Assembly (NCBI GenBank): GCA_019671005.1
Contig: CM033714.1
Span: 85,985,909-86,049,908, forward strand
DNA length: 64,000 nucleotides
Reading direction: 5' to 3'
From: Hibiscus mutabilis
Lineage: Eukaryota; Streptophyta; Magnoliopsida; Malvales; Malvaceae
Shown: positions 11,054-24,344 of the stretch, piece by piece
Layout of the letters: every line of letters begins with the position of its first letter
Position numbering within the stretch: position 1 is the stretch's first letter
Made by a program: the position numbers and the translations under genes
Notes under the pieces: model-generated
Seen by the model: the letters and a program-made list of their open reading frames with translations, nothing else
What the model was told of the DNA's origin: nothing
The model's database searches: none

Positions 11054-13030
11054 TGTAGCGATGATTTTTATTTTTCTTTTTAAAATAATAAGCGTGGTTT
11101 TCTTTTAGAAAATTCGTCCATATGAATTATCTCATAAAGCACTTTTGAAATATTAGTTTAAAGAGATTTCTTTTGAAAATTTTTATTCTTTAGAAAACAA
11201 TGAAAACTTGGAGTCGCCGCCGACTACTTGGATAAGGTAGGCCGGACACCACAAAACCAAAGATTCGTTTTGAAAGGGTTCGGGAGTTGGTTACGTTTGG
11301 GGAAGGATTAGCACCCGCATCACGCACGGTTATCAGTACCAAAATATTTTTTCTTTTAATCGAAGGAAATTGTCAAAATTTAAAATGAATTTAACTTGGT
11401 GACCTTAATTGAACGGGCTTTATCAAATTTGTGGGTTCAAATTAATTGGACATTTAATTAATAAGGTTGACGATACATCGGACCATAGACTAAACCAACG
11501 TCATATAAGCCTGACTACCATGTTAGTTTATGATTTGAATCCCGCACGTCACCTTTATGCATGGTGCAAGCAGTTAAAGAATGATGTAATGACTTTGTCA
11601 AATTTTAATTCTACCTTGAGTCGGTAAGGATTAATTCAAATATTTGGTCAACATCTTTAAGCTCGGATTGTTACGACACAAATATCGGAATTAATGAATA
11701 TCTCCCTCTTATTATTTAAATTAATTAACATGTAAACCAAATGGGCCAAATGATGACAAATAAAATGGATGACAAGTAAAGGCTTAAAGATAAACACACA
11801 AAAACCCACCCAAAGTCATAACCTAAAAGGCCCAAATTATGATAATTTAAGTAATGTTCTAATTAATAACTAGGTGAATCTAATATTAACACTAAATTAA
11901 TTAATCCTAAAAAGGCTAGAGAACCCTAATAAATTATGAGTTATCTTATGATATGATAATCAATTCGATTAATTTTAAACTAGTATTCCAATAAGCCGAG
12001 AATACTATTTAAAATAAGCCAAATTAATTAATCATAGCTTTAAATTAAAATGTTAGTCTAATTTCCATGTCAATTTTATCTTAAAAGATAATTAAGAGGT
12101 GTTCAACCAATTTTAATGAATTTAACATTTACCCCAATAAGCCAAAGGCAAATTTAAATTCACTAAACTGATTCGGACCTAAAGACTAACTACAACTCTA
12201 AAACTAATCCTAAATTAATCTAATTAATTTAAAGTCGTGCCCCTACGAGACGATCACACGGCTTAAATTAATTAAATTAATTCCTAAACTAATCCAAAGG
12301 CCATAACTGACACAAAACCCATCTAAACTAGGCCCAAACTAAATTTAAGTAAGCAAACTAAGCCCAAAGTACCGAGAGGCCCAAACTTCTAAACTAAACC
12401 CAAATGAAAAACCACATGTATATACTTTTAAGAAAATATACTTTAATTATATATTATATACCATATACAAGAAAATATATTATAAAAGGGATAATATGAA
12501 ACCATGATAATAAAGTAAACATACAAGATAATAGTAAATTAAACAACATTCAACAAGTGAAATAACATACATCTCACAAGAAAAAAAATAAAATAAAATA
12601 AATCACATAAAAGAGACTAAAATAAAAAACAAAGGCTACCAATAACATCATCCACATTTTCATTGAATTAAGAAATAGATTATACATGAATAAAATAAGG
12701 AAAGAGAATACTAAAACCCAAATATTTTCTCAATCTACCAAATCCCACATGTTGTTGCTGGGGTTGAGGAGTTCGATTCAAGGGTTTAATAATGGTGGAA
12801 AATGATTTTGATTAGGGAAAATTATAGTGGATAAGGGAATCGAATGGTGAGAGAATTTGGGGCTTGGGTCTTTAAAAAATGAAAAACGGCAGTGGGGGGT
12901 AAGAGGTTGTCGAATGATATAAAAAATAGGGTAGTGGGATCTTTTTAGGGTTCGTGGTATCTTTATTTATATAGTGATGAAGGGTATTTTTAGTTTATCT
13001 CCTTAGAAAAGGAACCAATAAAAATTAAGG
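11054..13030 (-). repeat. 3' LTR of the Tat/Ogre-type element, truncated
   Basis: It is about 95% alike by eye to 18318-20320, with small indels. It ends (minus strand) in TCGCTACA at 11054. At 13030 the similarity stops about 228 bases short of a full LTR start, so a deletion removed the U3 start and the polypurine tract. Confidence 0.75.
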
Positions 13031-14848
13031 CTAATTAACTCGGACATAGATCAAGCGTGCAATGTCACTATAACTCTCGCAGAACCAACTTTCCAACCGC
13101 CGATCCCATCCTTCCCTGATCTATTTCAATTCTCGCAACTCGTTTTGCCGTAAGCTGACATAAGTATGCCCCGCTCACTTGATAAGCTATCGGACGGCTG
13201 AGTCGATGCTTGAGTCGACGCCTCCCTTCTTAAGATACCCATTTTTCCTGATCTTAGTAGTACCTCATCTCTTCTTGGGTTCAACGATTACTTACCCTTG
13301 ACCCACTGGTATGGTCCTTCTTCCATCTAAAAGCTAGGCCAAAGACATGCCCCATGAGTCTCCAAAATTTCAAAAGAATTCAATCTTTATTTTTCTGAGC
13401 TAACCAAGGCCTTATGTTAGACACTCTTTTCGGTTCCTTGAATTGTGTAGCATGCAAGGGTTTGCTACTATTATTGTCAGAATCGCTGACAGGTTTGCGC
13501 TAGGCTGATCACATATCTGGCCTTGCACGCCAAACTCCATTTTAAAAGTGCGAAAAGATTTTATTCCTTCTATTTCTTTCATTTTCTTTTCTTGTCTTTT
13601 CGTCTACACATTGGTTTGCTAATCAATATTTCAATCGAGGATGTTTTTTTGGATTAATACACAAAATCAAAATTAATTATAAAAGAATAGAATGTCTCGG
13701 ATATCAAATGCAAGAGCGTCTTAGATTCGATCCCTGGTGATCAACAGTTTGCCTTTGAATGTTGTGGAGATATTTGCAAAATTCCTTTTAGATTGCTCAA
13801 TTTATCCTCATGATTATGGTACGTGCTTGATTTGTCCGAACACTACTCCTTCTAGTTCTCATTATCTTTCTCTATAAAAAAAGTTTAAGCTTTCTGACTT
13901 TTATTTAGCACATGGAACACGGATAATGTCATTCTAAGAATTCTTAAGCTTATGTGTATACTTCTGATTATAATCGAAATTGTGTCAGTGTCCTCAAGGA
14001 TTTATCTCTGACGCTAGGGTATTAAACAGGTGGAGCATGGCTCCTCATTAGATTTGTTCTCCCCCCATAGCTCTATCAGGATGCTTCGGGACTTATTTAA
14101 TTCGTTCATACATTTCTTTTTTCTTAAGAGAATTCAACTCATCACAGTCCTTTGTCTCGAGAATAATGATGAAGCATACAATAATACCCTGAGTTACTCG
14201 GCATAGTCATGATTTGAAAACTTACTCATATAGCCAAAGGTTTTGACTCAATTAGAGTAAGTGGAGCAAAGCATCCTTATTTAGCCTTTTTGCTATAGCG
14301 GAGTACCCCTTTAATTCTTAATAGTTTTTTTTTTATTTTGTTTTGAAACACACTATTTACCTTTTGAGGCACATTTAAGAAACTCTATTCGGGCTCTCCT
14401 AGGAGATTTTCTTATCATCAAACATCATCGAATGAGTGGTAATCTTGCTTCTCACGCTTTACCGACCAGAGCGGACTGAGGGGGAATCACACTTCATCGT
14501 TATCACAACATTCAATTGATCTTTTTATTAGAATCAACGCCACATCATGCACGTGATATTCAGGGGTCTATGAGGGTAAGAAGGGATATATACATATATA
14601 GGATCGTTATTTTGAACAAAAAGATGCCTCCTTTCATTAAAATATAAATCCGCAATCGACATAAGCCCCTTCCAAAAGATCTTTGCTACTTTCGGGCAAA
14701 TGGTAGCAAAGTTAATTCCACACACTACTTCAAGAGGAAAAAAATAGTGCACAGAAACTTAAACACCAACCCCTAACATGAACACAGAAAAATATGTGTA
14801 AGATGCATCGAAACTCTAGACAACTCTGGAACTGACTTTTCATTCATT
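13031..14848 (-). other. internal 3' region of the element, no pol domain
   Basis: Both strands carry stops throughout and no polymerase or integrase motif is visible. One short frame (14534-14752) has no recognisable content. Confidence 0.4.
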
Positions 14849-16636
14849 TCACTTCTTCAGTCTTTCACCTAAGGTAGCTGCTTCCCCTATCTCTTTTGCT
14901 TTCCATTGCTTAACCATATCAAGTGTCAGTATCCCCTTACTGAGTAGCTTTTCTATTTCTTCTTTCAAAATCCAGCACCTCTTAGTAGGGTGCCCCGATA
15001 GCCCCATGTGGAAATCACAAATACTGACTGGATTGTATTTAAGAGATGGATCTTTCGTCTCCTCCATTGGCCTAGGGGCGAGATATTTCCCTTGAATTAA
15101 ATGAGGAAGCAAGAACACAATTGACGTCTTGAGAACCTTGAGTGGTGCCATTTTTGGACGTTGCCCCTTAGTTAATTTCTCTTTTTTATTTCCTTATCGG
15201 TCATATATGTCTTCTTGTTCTCCTCTCCAACCTGTAGAGAACTCTGATCTTGATAAGTTGTTGACAATCGCTGATTGTGACCCTAATTTTGGTCATTTGT
15301 CAAATTTTCGGCATGCCTCAATCCTTGGTGAAGCATGGGCTTTCCATCTTCAAAGCAAAGTAGTCCCCTTTCGATAAGGCTATAAACCCTACGTTTCAAA
15401 AATGTGCAATCTTCAGTTGGATGACCACAATCACCATAATGCGAACCACACACAATCTTGGTTCCATGCACATTGGGGTTAAAATAAGAGTAGCGCTTCG
15501 ATGAGGGTAACTTTAAGAGCTTGTTTTGAATTAACAGGGGTAACAAATCGAAATATGTTATCGGGATTGCCATCTTTGTCCTCTTGTTACTCCTTTTGGT
15601 GTACTCAATATGCGTTTCTCCGTTCTCCACTTCCCTTTTCTTTGACTGGAGTTGACTTTCCTTGGGAACCTTTTTGTTTTTTTATCATTGTCACCTCCAT
15701 GGATCTTTCAGATTCATTCTTAACTTCCCAAGTGATTTCGCTTGTCGCACAACCCTTTCATCCAAACGCATCTTCCCTTTGTCCTCTATGTCTTAATCTT
15801 CCTCTAATTTTGTAGCTGGATGATTGATTTTCTGGCCTGGAACTGTTGGTTCAAACTCTAATACCCGGATATCTAGGAGGTGTTGAACTTTAGCTTAAAG
15901 TTTATGCATTTCTTGATGGAATGGCCTTGAATTCCAACATGGAATTCATAGTGTTCCTCATCTTTGAACCAACTTGGATACGGGGGTGACTAAGGATTAA
16001 CGAAGCACGGTGCAACCATTCAGGCATTTAGCAACTTGGAAAATAGTTCTTGGTAGGTGAAAGGACTAGGAGTGAATTGGAAGTCCTTTGATTCTTTCCT
16101 CTTTTCTTGAGCATTAGAAGCCTGGCTAACCGATAGCTGATGAGGTTTTGTAATCACAGACAACAAAGGCTGATCATGTGTTTGAAGGTATGGCAATTCA
16201 GAAGACAGTGTAGTCGACATCCTCATCATCTTGTTGCATATTGTACTTTTCTCATCTTGTGGCTCTGACTTATTCGGTTTTTGTTTGCTGGAGATGACAA
16301 GATTTTCGAGGAGAAGTCTTTGGTCTTATCCAACACTAATTTGGTAGGGAACTCTAAAGCGGTGCACGCTACCTCATATTGGTTGATGATAGCTTGGTCT
16401 TTGTCAGACAAGTTCATTTCTGCTATGAAGTCGCAATCCCAACTCTCACTCTCCTCTTGCACAAAAGAGTCTTCTTTCATGCCCTCTTCTTTGGCCATCA
16501 TACCCATCAGTTCGTCGATTCGCCCTCTTGTTTCCTCTTGAAACTTTTTCAGATATGATATTGTCTCCCTTTGATTCCAAACCAATTGTTCATAAAGTTG
16601 TTCGAGTTTAGCTATCCTAGTTGCTAGGTCATTCAT
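14849..16636 (-). pseudogene. broken gag-like gene with three CxxH-HxxxC modules
   Basis: Reading on the minus strand from 16636, a coiled-coil-like start (IAKLEQLYEQLV, then KKFQEETRGRIDELMGMM) is followed by FTYQELFSKLLNA (about 16025). Next comes FHVGIQGHSIKKC (about 15900-15945), ITYFDLLPLLIQNKLL with HYGDCGHPTEDCTFLKRRV (about 15390-15560), and CDFHMGLSGHPTKRCWILKEE (about 14960-15030). The triple xYHxGxxGHxxxxCxxLKxxV module is typical of plant Ogre/Tat-type Gag proteins. Stops and frame changes separate the modules. Confidence 0.65.
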
Positions 16637-16958
16637 ATTTCTGGAGTCGAACTAGTTAGAAGTCATTCCCCCTCACTCATACTTTTTGAGGCGAATGTTT
16701 TTCCCCGATTAGTGATGCATATAATGTATGTGAATACACAAAAATGTATTGTTTGAACAAAAATAACAAGGCAACACAAAATAATGCTACTATGAAAATA
16801 TGAATGCAAAAAGAAACATTGAGTTCGGCAAATATCCTCATTAAACGGCTTGCATTAATAGGAAAATTGTTTTGTTACAATAATCAAAGGAAACCCACAA
16901 CTCATACGATCCTAAGCTAGCATATAGGTCAACGGTCTTGTATCTCTCATCGGATTCG

Positions 16959-17384
16959 TCATTTGCATAGTCCTGAAGCTTGGCAACATCTTCCCCTAAG
17001 AATTGTGACTTTCAGGTGACCTCTTGTATCAAGTCTCGCTCTTGCTTCCAAATAGAGAATGCGGCAAATTGCAGTCGATCCAATGTTGGCATTTGGTGTA
17101 CTTAAATTTCTCCCTTGAAAGAGTCCCGCTAAACTCGACCCTCGGGGTGTGCTGAAGCTAAGGCCATAATTCATTCCCACTCGAAATATTCTTTCTTGTT
17201 CTAAGTTGGGACTTGATGGTAAAGTGTCCGAAAAATTTTTGAGCTTGCCCCAAAAAGCTTTATTCTTGTTGGGCATAATTCTTGCTGATATTCTTGCAAG
17301 GGCTTGAGACTCCTCAATTATTAGGGCCAAATCAAAGTCGTCAATCGTGAAACAAACATAGGCGGAGTTCCAAAAACCTACCAA
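16959..17384 (-). pseudogene. upstream element ORF relic (DUF7745-like)
   Basis: The frame includes FTIDDFDLALIIEESQALARI, which recalls the DxxLxPTxEEYxxLL pattern of plant retroelement proteins placed before gag. The remainder is not recognisable. The call rests on this one motif. Confidence 0.35.
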
Positions 17385-17754
17385 TGCTTGAAGTAGTGAT
17401 TGGTTGATTGGAACATCTAGCGGATATATGATGTCGCCATGCTCATTTTTGAAAGAAAATTGTCCTTGTCATGTAGTTGCTCTCCTTTCGACCATATTTG
17501 CACATCGGGATTCTTTGCATTGTTGTTACGAACCAAATCTCTCATTAATCTAGCCTTTAATTTTAGACTATTTCTAACTCTATGTGCTCTTTATGATATG
17601 ATAAAATATGCAAAACAAAAAGGTAAATAGGAAACCAATAGAAAACAAACAAAAGCCTATTAGTCACAAGATAAGCAATAAGTTTGAAAACGAGAAAAGA
17701 TAAGGGCAAACAATTAAACGAATGGCAAGCACATAAAGAAAGAACCTTAACCAC

Positions 17755-18295
17755 ATGAATTCCAGTTCGCTAAGGTTATCTGCATGGCTCTAATGGGGTG
17801 GGCTTCTTAGATTCTCCCCCATTGGTTTGGTTCTAATACAAGGTACCCGAACCTATCTCATTACCTACTAAGGTAACAAGAACCCCAATTTTGGCCCATT
17901 GCAAGCTTGCAAATTGGTTTCGGTCAGAGGGAAAACATAATCTAATGATGTAGAGGGCTTCTCACGTATCAAAAGGCGTAGATTCTGAAAGTGAATTACT
18001 GACCCGTAGAGGGCTACTCACATAGGTATGTGGCGTTTCACTCCCACTTAAGGGATGAAGCTCGGGTATAGAGCTTGATGATCATGATGCAACACATCTC
18101 GGTTATTCCTTAGAAATTAAATGAAAAATTAATTTGAAGACCGCCAATTATCAAAGAACGTACAATCGTAGTTACATTTTCAAGAAATGATCAACCTCAC
18201 TAGAATTGATTAAAATTCCAACAATTTTCCATCATTAAAAACAACAAATATTTTCTTGGCCTCACTCTCTTTTTGTTTTATAAAAACAAAATTCG
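17755..18295 (-). other. 5' leader of the Tat/Ogre-type element
   Basis: Non-coding sequence between the PBS and the first ORF relic. It contains two similar GTAGAGGGCTxCTCAC blocks (about 17951 and 18006). Confidence 0.4.
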
Positions 18296-18314
18296 GTCCC
18301 CAACAGAGTTGCCA
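18296..18314 (-). other. primer binding site of the element
   Basis: The minus strand reads TGGCAACTCTGTTGGGGAC three bases after the LTR end CTACA. Ogre/Tat elements carry a very similar PBS, reported as matching tRNA-Arg; the tRNA match here was not checked. Confidence 0.65.
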
Positions 18315-18317
18315 TGC

Positions 18318-20548
18318 TGTAGCAATGCCTTTTCCTTTTATTTTTAAAATAATAAGTGTAGCATTCTTTTAGAAAATCTGTCGATACGAATTATCCCATA
18401 AAGTACTTTTGAAATCTTAGTTTAAATGGATTTCTTTTGAAAATTTTTGTTCTTTTGAAAACAATAAAAACTTGAAGTCGCCACCGACCACTTGGATAAG
18501 GTATGTCGGACACCACAAAACCAGAGATTTATTTTGAAATTGGTTCAGGAGTTGGTTACGTGTGGGGAAGGATTAGCACCCCCCATCACGCCCGGTAATC
18601 AGTACCAAAATATTTGTTGCTTTTAATTGGAGGAAATTGTCAAAATTTAAAAGGAATTTAACTTGGTGACCTTAATTAAAAATTAACCTTAATCAAACGG
18701 GCTTTATCAAATTGGTGGGTTTAAATTAATTTGATATTTAATTAATAAGGTTGACGATACATCGGACCGTAGACTAAACCCACATCATATAAGCCTGACT
18801 GCCTTGTTAGTTTATGGTTCGGATCCCGCACTTCACCTTTATGCATGGTGCAAGAAGTTAAAGAATGATGTAATGAATTTGTCAAGTTTTAATTCTACCT
18901 TGATTAGGTAAGGATTAATTCAAATATTTGGTCAACATCCTTTAAGCTCGTACTTGTACGACACAAATATCGGAATTAATGAATACATCCCTTTTTATGA
19001 TTTAAATTAATTAACATGTAAACCAAATGGACCAAATGATGACAAATAAAATGGATGGCAAGTAAAGGCTTAAAGATAAACACAAAAAAGTCCACCCAAG
19101 GTCATAACCTAAAAGGCACAAATTATGAGAATTTAATTAATGTTCTAATTAATAACTAGGTGAATCTAATATTAACCCTAAATTAATTAATCCTAAAAAG
19201 GCTAGAGAATCCTAATAAATTTTGAGTTATCTTGTGATATGATAATCAATTCGATTAATTTTAAACTAGTATTCTAATAAGCCGAGAATACTATTTAAAA
19301 TAAGCCAAATTAATTAATCATAGCTTTAAATTAAAATGTTAGTCTAATTTCCATGTCAATTTTATCTTAAAAGATAATTAAGAGGTGTTCAACCAATTTT
19401 AATGAATTTAACATTTACCCCAATAATCCAAAGGTAAATTTAAATTCACTAAACTGATTCGGACCTTAAGACTAACTACAGCTCTAAAACTAATCCTAAA
19501 TTAATCTAATTAATTTAAAACCGTGCCCCTATAAAACGAGTACACGGCTTAAATTAATTAAATTAATTCCTAAACTAATCCAAAGGACATAACTAACACA
19601 AAACTCTTCTAAACTAGGCCCAAGGCCCGAAAAAAGGCCCAAACTAAATCTAAGTAAGCAAACTAGGCCCAAAGCACCAAGAGGCCCAAACTTCTGAACT
19701 AAACCCAAATGAAAAACCACATGTATATACTTTTAAGAAAATATACTTTAATTATATATTATATACCATATACAAGAAAACATATTATAAAAATGATAAT
19801 ATGAAACCGTGATAATAAAGTAAACATACAAGCTAATAGTAAATTAAACACATTCAACAAGTGAAATAACATACATATCACAAGTAAAATAAAATAAAAC
19901 ACATAAAAGAGACTAAAAAAAAAGTTACCAATAACATCATCAACATTTTAATTGAACTAAGAAAATAGATTATACATGAATAAAATAAGCAATGCGAATA
20001 TCAAAACCCAAATATTTGCTCGATCTACCAAATTCCACATGTTGTTGTTGGGGTTAAGAAGTTCGATTCAAGGGTTTAATAATGGTGGAAAATGATTTTG
20101 ATTAGGGAAAATTATAGTGGATAAGGGAATCGAATGGTGAGAGAGTTGGGGGCTTGGGTCTTTAAAAAATGAAAAACAGCAGTGAGGGGTAGGAGGCTGC
20201 CGAATGATATAAAATAATAGGGTAGTGGGCTCTTTTTAGGGTTCATGGGATTTCTTTTTATATAGTGATGAAGGGTAGTTTTGGTTTATCTCCATAAAAA
20301 AGGAACCAATAAAAATTAAGACCTTTAGCACCAAGTATTTTTCAACCAATGGTAGTCAATCCTTAATGAGGAATGAGTTAGGATTTTTATTATTTTTCAC
20401 ACTTTTTTTCTATGTAAAATCATATATAATGGGCCATAAAATTTTGGGCTTGGGGTATAAGGTAAGGTTTTGGGTATTAAAAAGGGTGATGTGGATTGAC
20501 CTTATTCCGAGCATTTTAATTTGACCCGGACAAAACTTAGTGATTACA
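18318..20548 (-). repeat. 5' LTR of the Tat/Ogre-type element
   Basis: It is 2231 bases long and starts (minus strand) TGTAATCACTAAG at 20548 and ends TTGCTACA at 18318. The first 228 bases have no partner in the other LTR. Confidence 0.7.
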
Positions 20549-21213
20549 ATATTGAGTAGACTATTATAAACGAATAACTATGATATCTCATATCAATTTA
20601 TTCGAGCATAGGCATACATTTCTAGTTTCACTCAATCAAGTGTCTATGGTATTACTTCTATTATATAGGAGGGACAAATTTTATCTTGATCAACCATACT
20701 CCGCTACATAGATTGCAACATATCCAATATCAGTCTTTATAGCGTAGTTAGTTACGACACATGTTTGATTATATCAAAATATGTCACTCACAATGTTGAA
20801 ATAATGATGATCTTATGTCTGGAATCATACATGTAGTTATCATTATGAGCAATGTTATGATTGTCACATAATAATCCAAGAAACATGCTCATAGCGGGTC
20901 AGTCTAGTATGTCGTTCACTAACACATACTTATGTATTGATTTTGACATCTTCATGTCAATGACAACACTTTGTCATCAATCAACTACATATTAATATTA
21001 ATATATTATTATTGTTCATGTCCACAATAATACTCGACTAAGGACATTCTAAGAATAACTATATTATTCTAAGGACTTTACTATAATTCAGTTTATTTAT
21101 AAACACACAGAATAAGACTGAAATAATAATAATGGCTTTATATTAATAAACAAGATAAAATAAGTATGTATTTTACAACCATCTCATGATTGATCTTTGG
21201 GCATACTCCAACA
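20549..21213 (-). mobile_element. Ty1/copia LTR, split by the Ty3 element
   Basis: The minus strand starts TGTTGGAGTATGCCC at 21213, a very common plant copia LTR start. Its 3' remainder appears to continue at 11053 down to about 10984 on the other side of the Ty3 element. No copia coding region is next to it, so it is probably a solo LTR. Confidence 0.55.
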
Positions 21214-21215
21214 GA

Positions 21216-21430
21216 GTCAACTTAATAAGTCAACCCGACCGAGTCAACTCGTTCGAGCCATCTCGGTGAGTCAACTCGCTCGACTCAACTCAGTTGACCT
21301 TTGACCGGTTAATAGCTGACGTCAGCATTGACCGATAATGTCAACATGGACAGATGATGCCATCATGACATCAGCGTTGACTTTGACTGTTGACATGCCT
21401 GTTGACCGTTGACTTTGACCAAAAGGTCAA
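21216..21430. promoter_or_regulatory. cluster of 15 TTGAC/GTCAA cores (W-box-like) in an LTR
   Basis: Fifteen TTGAC or GTCAA pentamers occur in about 215 bases, on both strands. TTGAC is the core bound by WRKY factors. Whether the block acts as a regulatory element or is simply a decayed tandem repeat cannot be told from sequence. Confidence 0.4.
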
Positions 21431-23391
21431 ATTTTCGATAACCCATATTCTATGTTTTTCGACGTCTTGAGTCCGTTTTTGAAGTATGTTTCGCAAAATT
21501 CTGACCTGAAAGCCTCCGAATCTGACCTTGATCCCAAGAATGCATGTGTTTAGTTTTTCAATTTAAGAGTTGTGATCAAGCTAAGGATTGATTATGGATT
21601 ATGTTTAATTGAAGGTATTTATATATCTTCATATCCGAGATTATGAAGACGTCGAATTCATGTTCGAGAGTTCTCGAATGTCATTTTCAAGGGTCGTTCA
21701 ATGTAGCAAGCATTCAAGGTAATACATTACTATCTCTTGCATGCTTTATGAAACATGTTGGTATTCGGTTAAGGTATGCATGATTATGATTAAAAGTAAT
21801 TTCAACTCTGCTTGAGTCAATTCAAATACAAAATAAAAGAATAGTATTCTGGATAAGATCAAACTATTCAGAAGAAAAGTTTAATAGACCGAAATGATCC
21901 TGAGTTTAATAGGTGATTAATAATATAGTTAATCTCTCAGTCCGATTAATAGAGTTAAATGATTTGATATCTGAAATATTTCATTAAGAAATAACAATAA
22001 TACCCTTGAGAAATAAGAATGACTAAAATATCCTTAACAAAAGAAATGACCTAAAATTTACACTCGATCTGATAAAATGATTACTTTATCGGAAATCCCT
22101 GTTTTATTGGGAAAGATTTCGGTATCAAGATGCAAATACGTGTGGTAACAAAACACTTGGATTTTCAGGAAAAACATTTGAAGATAAATTTACTGGAAGT
22201 TATTCGTATTCTTGAACTAATCTAAATGATAGTAACGAATGAATTGATCGAAATGATTAAAATGACCAAAATAGCCTCAGGCACTGAAATTACCAAATTA
22301 ACTAAAATGATAGATAAACCCTCGAGTTCTGAAATGAATGAATTGTTTGGAAGTACCGAAAGTACCTAAATGATTGAAATACCATCAAGCACTTAAATAA
22401 TTAAATACTTTCGTGACTTGAGATAAGTGGAAGCTAGGAAAATCTTGCAATTTTTTATAGATCGCAAATGATTGTACTGCCCATATGGGTTTGAAGCATA
22501 ACTTATGTAAATCAGTCATTCTTAATATCGTTACAATATTAGAAGAATATTATATAAAGACATGTTCGATTTATTTGGAGTAGATACATTATTAATTATA
22601 AGAGTAACATGACTCTTTTGAAAAGTATATTCGATGCGAATGATTGAGTTTGTGTAAAATGCATGTGTTCGAATACTTGGTAAGTACCGCAATGATAAGG
22701 ACTATTTAGTTCTAGTGGACTTGGAGGATGGATAAGTCGTTAGAAGTCCTGGGTATTGTAATTCATTGTGCTACTCTTATTGGGCTAAATTAGAAAATTA
22801 CCCTCGATTGATCCGAAACTCTCCTGATATATCTGGAACCTTGATTGATCCTAATATACCTGAATTCCCAAAATCTATCATGATATATCCAAATTCTTGT
22901 ATAATCATGATATACCGAAAAATTTTGAATGATCTTGAGGTATAATCCCTGAATACCTGGATGAAGTTGATATCTATCGAATTTCTTCAAATAAGGTGCT
23001 TGATTCTAAAGTCAGTCTAGAATGGACTATAATTCAGGTCTCCTTTCTGTAATTAGCAAGGATTTTTGAGTAATAAATTGGATCATTTAGTGTGTCTCAT
23101 GATTAATCTTCCTGATTGGAAGCTAGTCTATCCATTCTGACCCCAAGTGATCATGTTATTTGAAGTAAAAACATGACTTTTGGTTCCTGATTTCTTATAC
23201 AAGTATACCCTATTCATGGTTCCTAATACTCTAGTTCTACTGATTAAACATATGTTTGTATCCTAAATTCCTGACATACTGCTACTAAATATTGAATTGG
23301 ATGTTACCGTTCAAAACTACTTTACTAGGTACTAGGATACTGATTGAAGACTGTTGGCTCAGCCCTGATCAAGTTGGTAAGTCTGCCTGCT

Positions 23392-23505
23392 TTTGGCTCC
23401 TACGCTTCGGCTAGGGTAAGTCCACCCGTATTTGGCTCTTACGCTTCGGCTAGGGTAAGTCCACCCATACTAGGTTCCTAGCTTCGGCTAGGGTAATTCT
23501 GCTTG
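23392..23505 (+). repeat. 39-bp tandem repeat, about 2.9 copies
   Basis: Units start TTTGGCTC and contain ACGCTTCGGCTAGGGTAAG; they begin at 23392, 23431 and 23470. A looser second repeat (GACCTAAGGTAA...GGTTAACG) follows twice up to about 23660. Confidence 0.75.
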
Positions 23506-24344
23506 GGACCTAAGGTAACCCCTTATGTTGGTACCTACGCCCATTGGGCCTAGGTTAACGCCTATATTTGGTTCATATACTTCGACTAGGGTAATTCCGC
23601 TAGAGACCTAAGGTAATCCCCTAGGTCAATACCCATTCCCATTAGGGTTGGGTTAACGTCTGTATAGATGCAGGTTTGGGGAACTGCATACTGAAGTACG
23701 ATTGGAGGGTAGTTAGGCTAATACCAAATTTTTCCTGCCTCCTCCTTTGCATCTGTCAAAATTTTACAGTTGTCTGAAATCTTCTGTTTATCTTTCTTGA
23801 TCTGTAACTGTTGGGACACACCAAACCCCCTGGCTCAATTCTATAAAATATCTATCCTTTCTAATTCCTTTGAGTGTAGAAAGCTAGATTGATACTCAGG
23901 AGATCAAGTACAGATTAACCATGATGCCATGATCAATACTTCAGTTTCATGCTTTGCCTTATACTTGCATGTGCTTATAGCATCTTTTGGTAGTTCTATA
24001 TTACTGAGCTTTTTCAAGCTCTTGTTGTTTTTATCATGGTATAGTGACCGAACACTGATGTTTGGAGTTCTCTCGGTGCTACTTTTGGAGTACGGTACTG
24101 GTACAGTTAGTGGGTATATATGTCGTGTATTGATTTATGTCATAGTCTATAATATATTTTTGAGTTTCTGTTAAATGTTTAAATGATTTCCTGAAATGGA
24201 ATTTTAACTAGAAGTTTTTTTTCAAGCTTTAATATGGTTAAAGAGAAACATTTTTATGTGGACTTTTACTGTGGGTCGCTCTCGTGACCCTAATATGATC
24301 TCTTAAATTTAGGTGTGTCGCATAGCCGGGTCTAAGGGGTTACA

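Larger units (their letters stand above)
11054..20548 (-). mobile_element. non-autonomous Ty3/gypsy element, Tat/Ogre type (TR-GAG-like)
   Basis: Two long direct repeats (11054-13030 and 18318-20320) bound an internal region of about 5.3 kb. The minus-strand reading has 5' LTR, PBS (18296-18314), gag relics, and 3' LTR. The 5' LTR extends to 20548 and has TGTAATC...GCTACA ends; the 3' LTR lacks the first about 228 bases. Flanks are AATAT and AAGAT (minus strand), a target duplication with one difference. No protease, reverse transcriptase, RNase H or integrase motif was found, so it must have depended on a partner element. The LTR start shares TGTAAT and TTTTGTCCGG with the solo LTR at 44510. 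Confidence 0.75.
10981..24344. mobile_element. 13.4 kb retroelement nest inserted in the 5' flank of permease copy 1
   Basis: Left of the nest the flank reads GGGCAATAT (10975-10983 region); right of it GTTGTGCAGCGTATGACTTG resumes at 24347. In permease copy 2 these two strings lie a few bases apart (38036-38065). The nest holds a Del/Tekay-like LTR part, a copia LTR and a Tat/Ogre-type element inside the copia LTR. Exact outer ends are blurred by small losses. Confidence 0.65.
21214..24344 (+). mobile_element. Del/Tekay-like Ty3/gypsy LTR, 3' part
   Basis: About 3.1 kb of non-coding sequence ends TCTAAGGGGTTACA at 24344, preceded by GTGGGTCGCTCTCGTGACC, which is like GCAGGTCGCTCCTATGACC at 35884. 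It holds a TTGAC-rich block, a 39-bp tandem repeat and TTxAGCTTTTTxAG-type sequence. Short frames inside (such as 23929-24171) show no protein family. Confidence 0.55.

Noticed and set aside
23929..24174. 81-codon hydrophobic frame in the Del/Tekay LTR
   Set aside because: It sits in a non-coding LTR and resembles no membrane protein family; T-rich DNA gives such frames.
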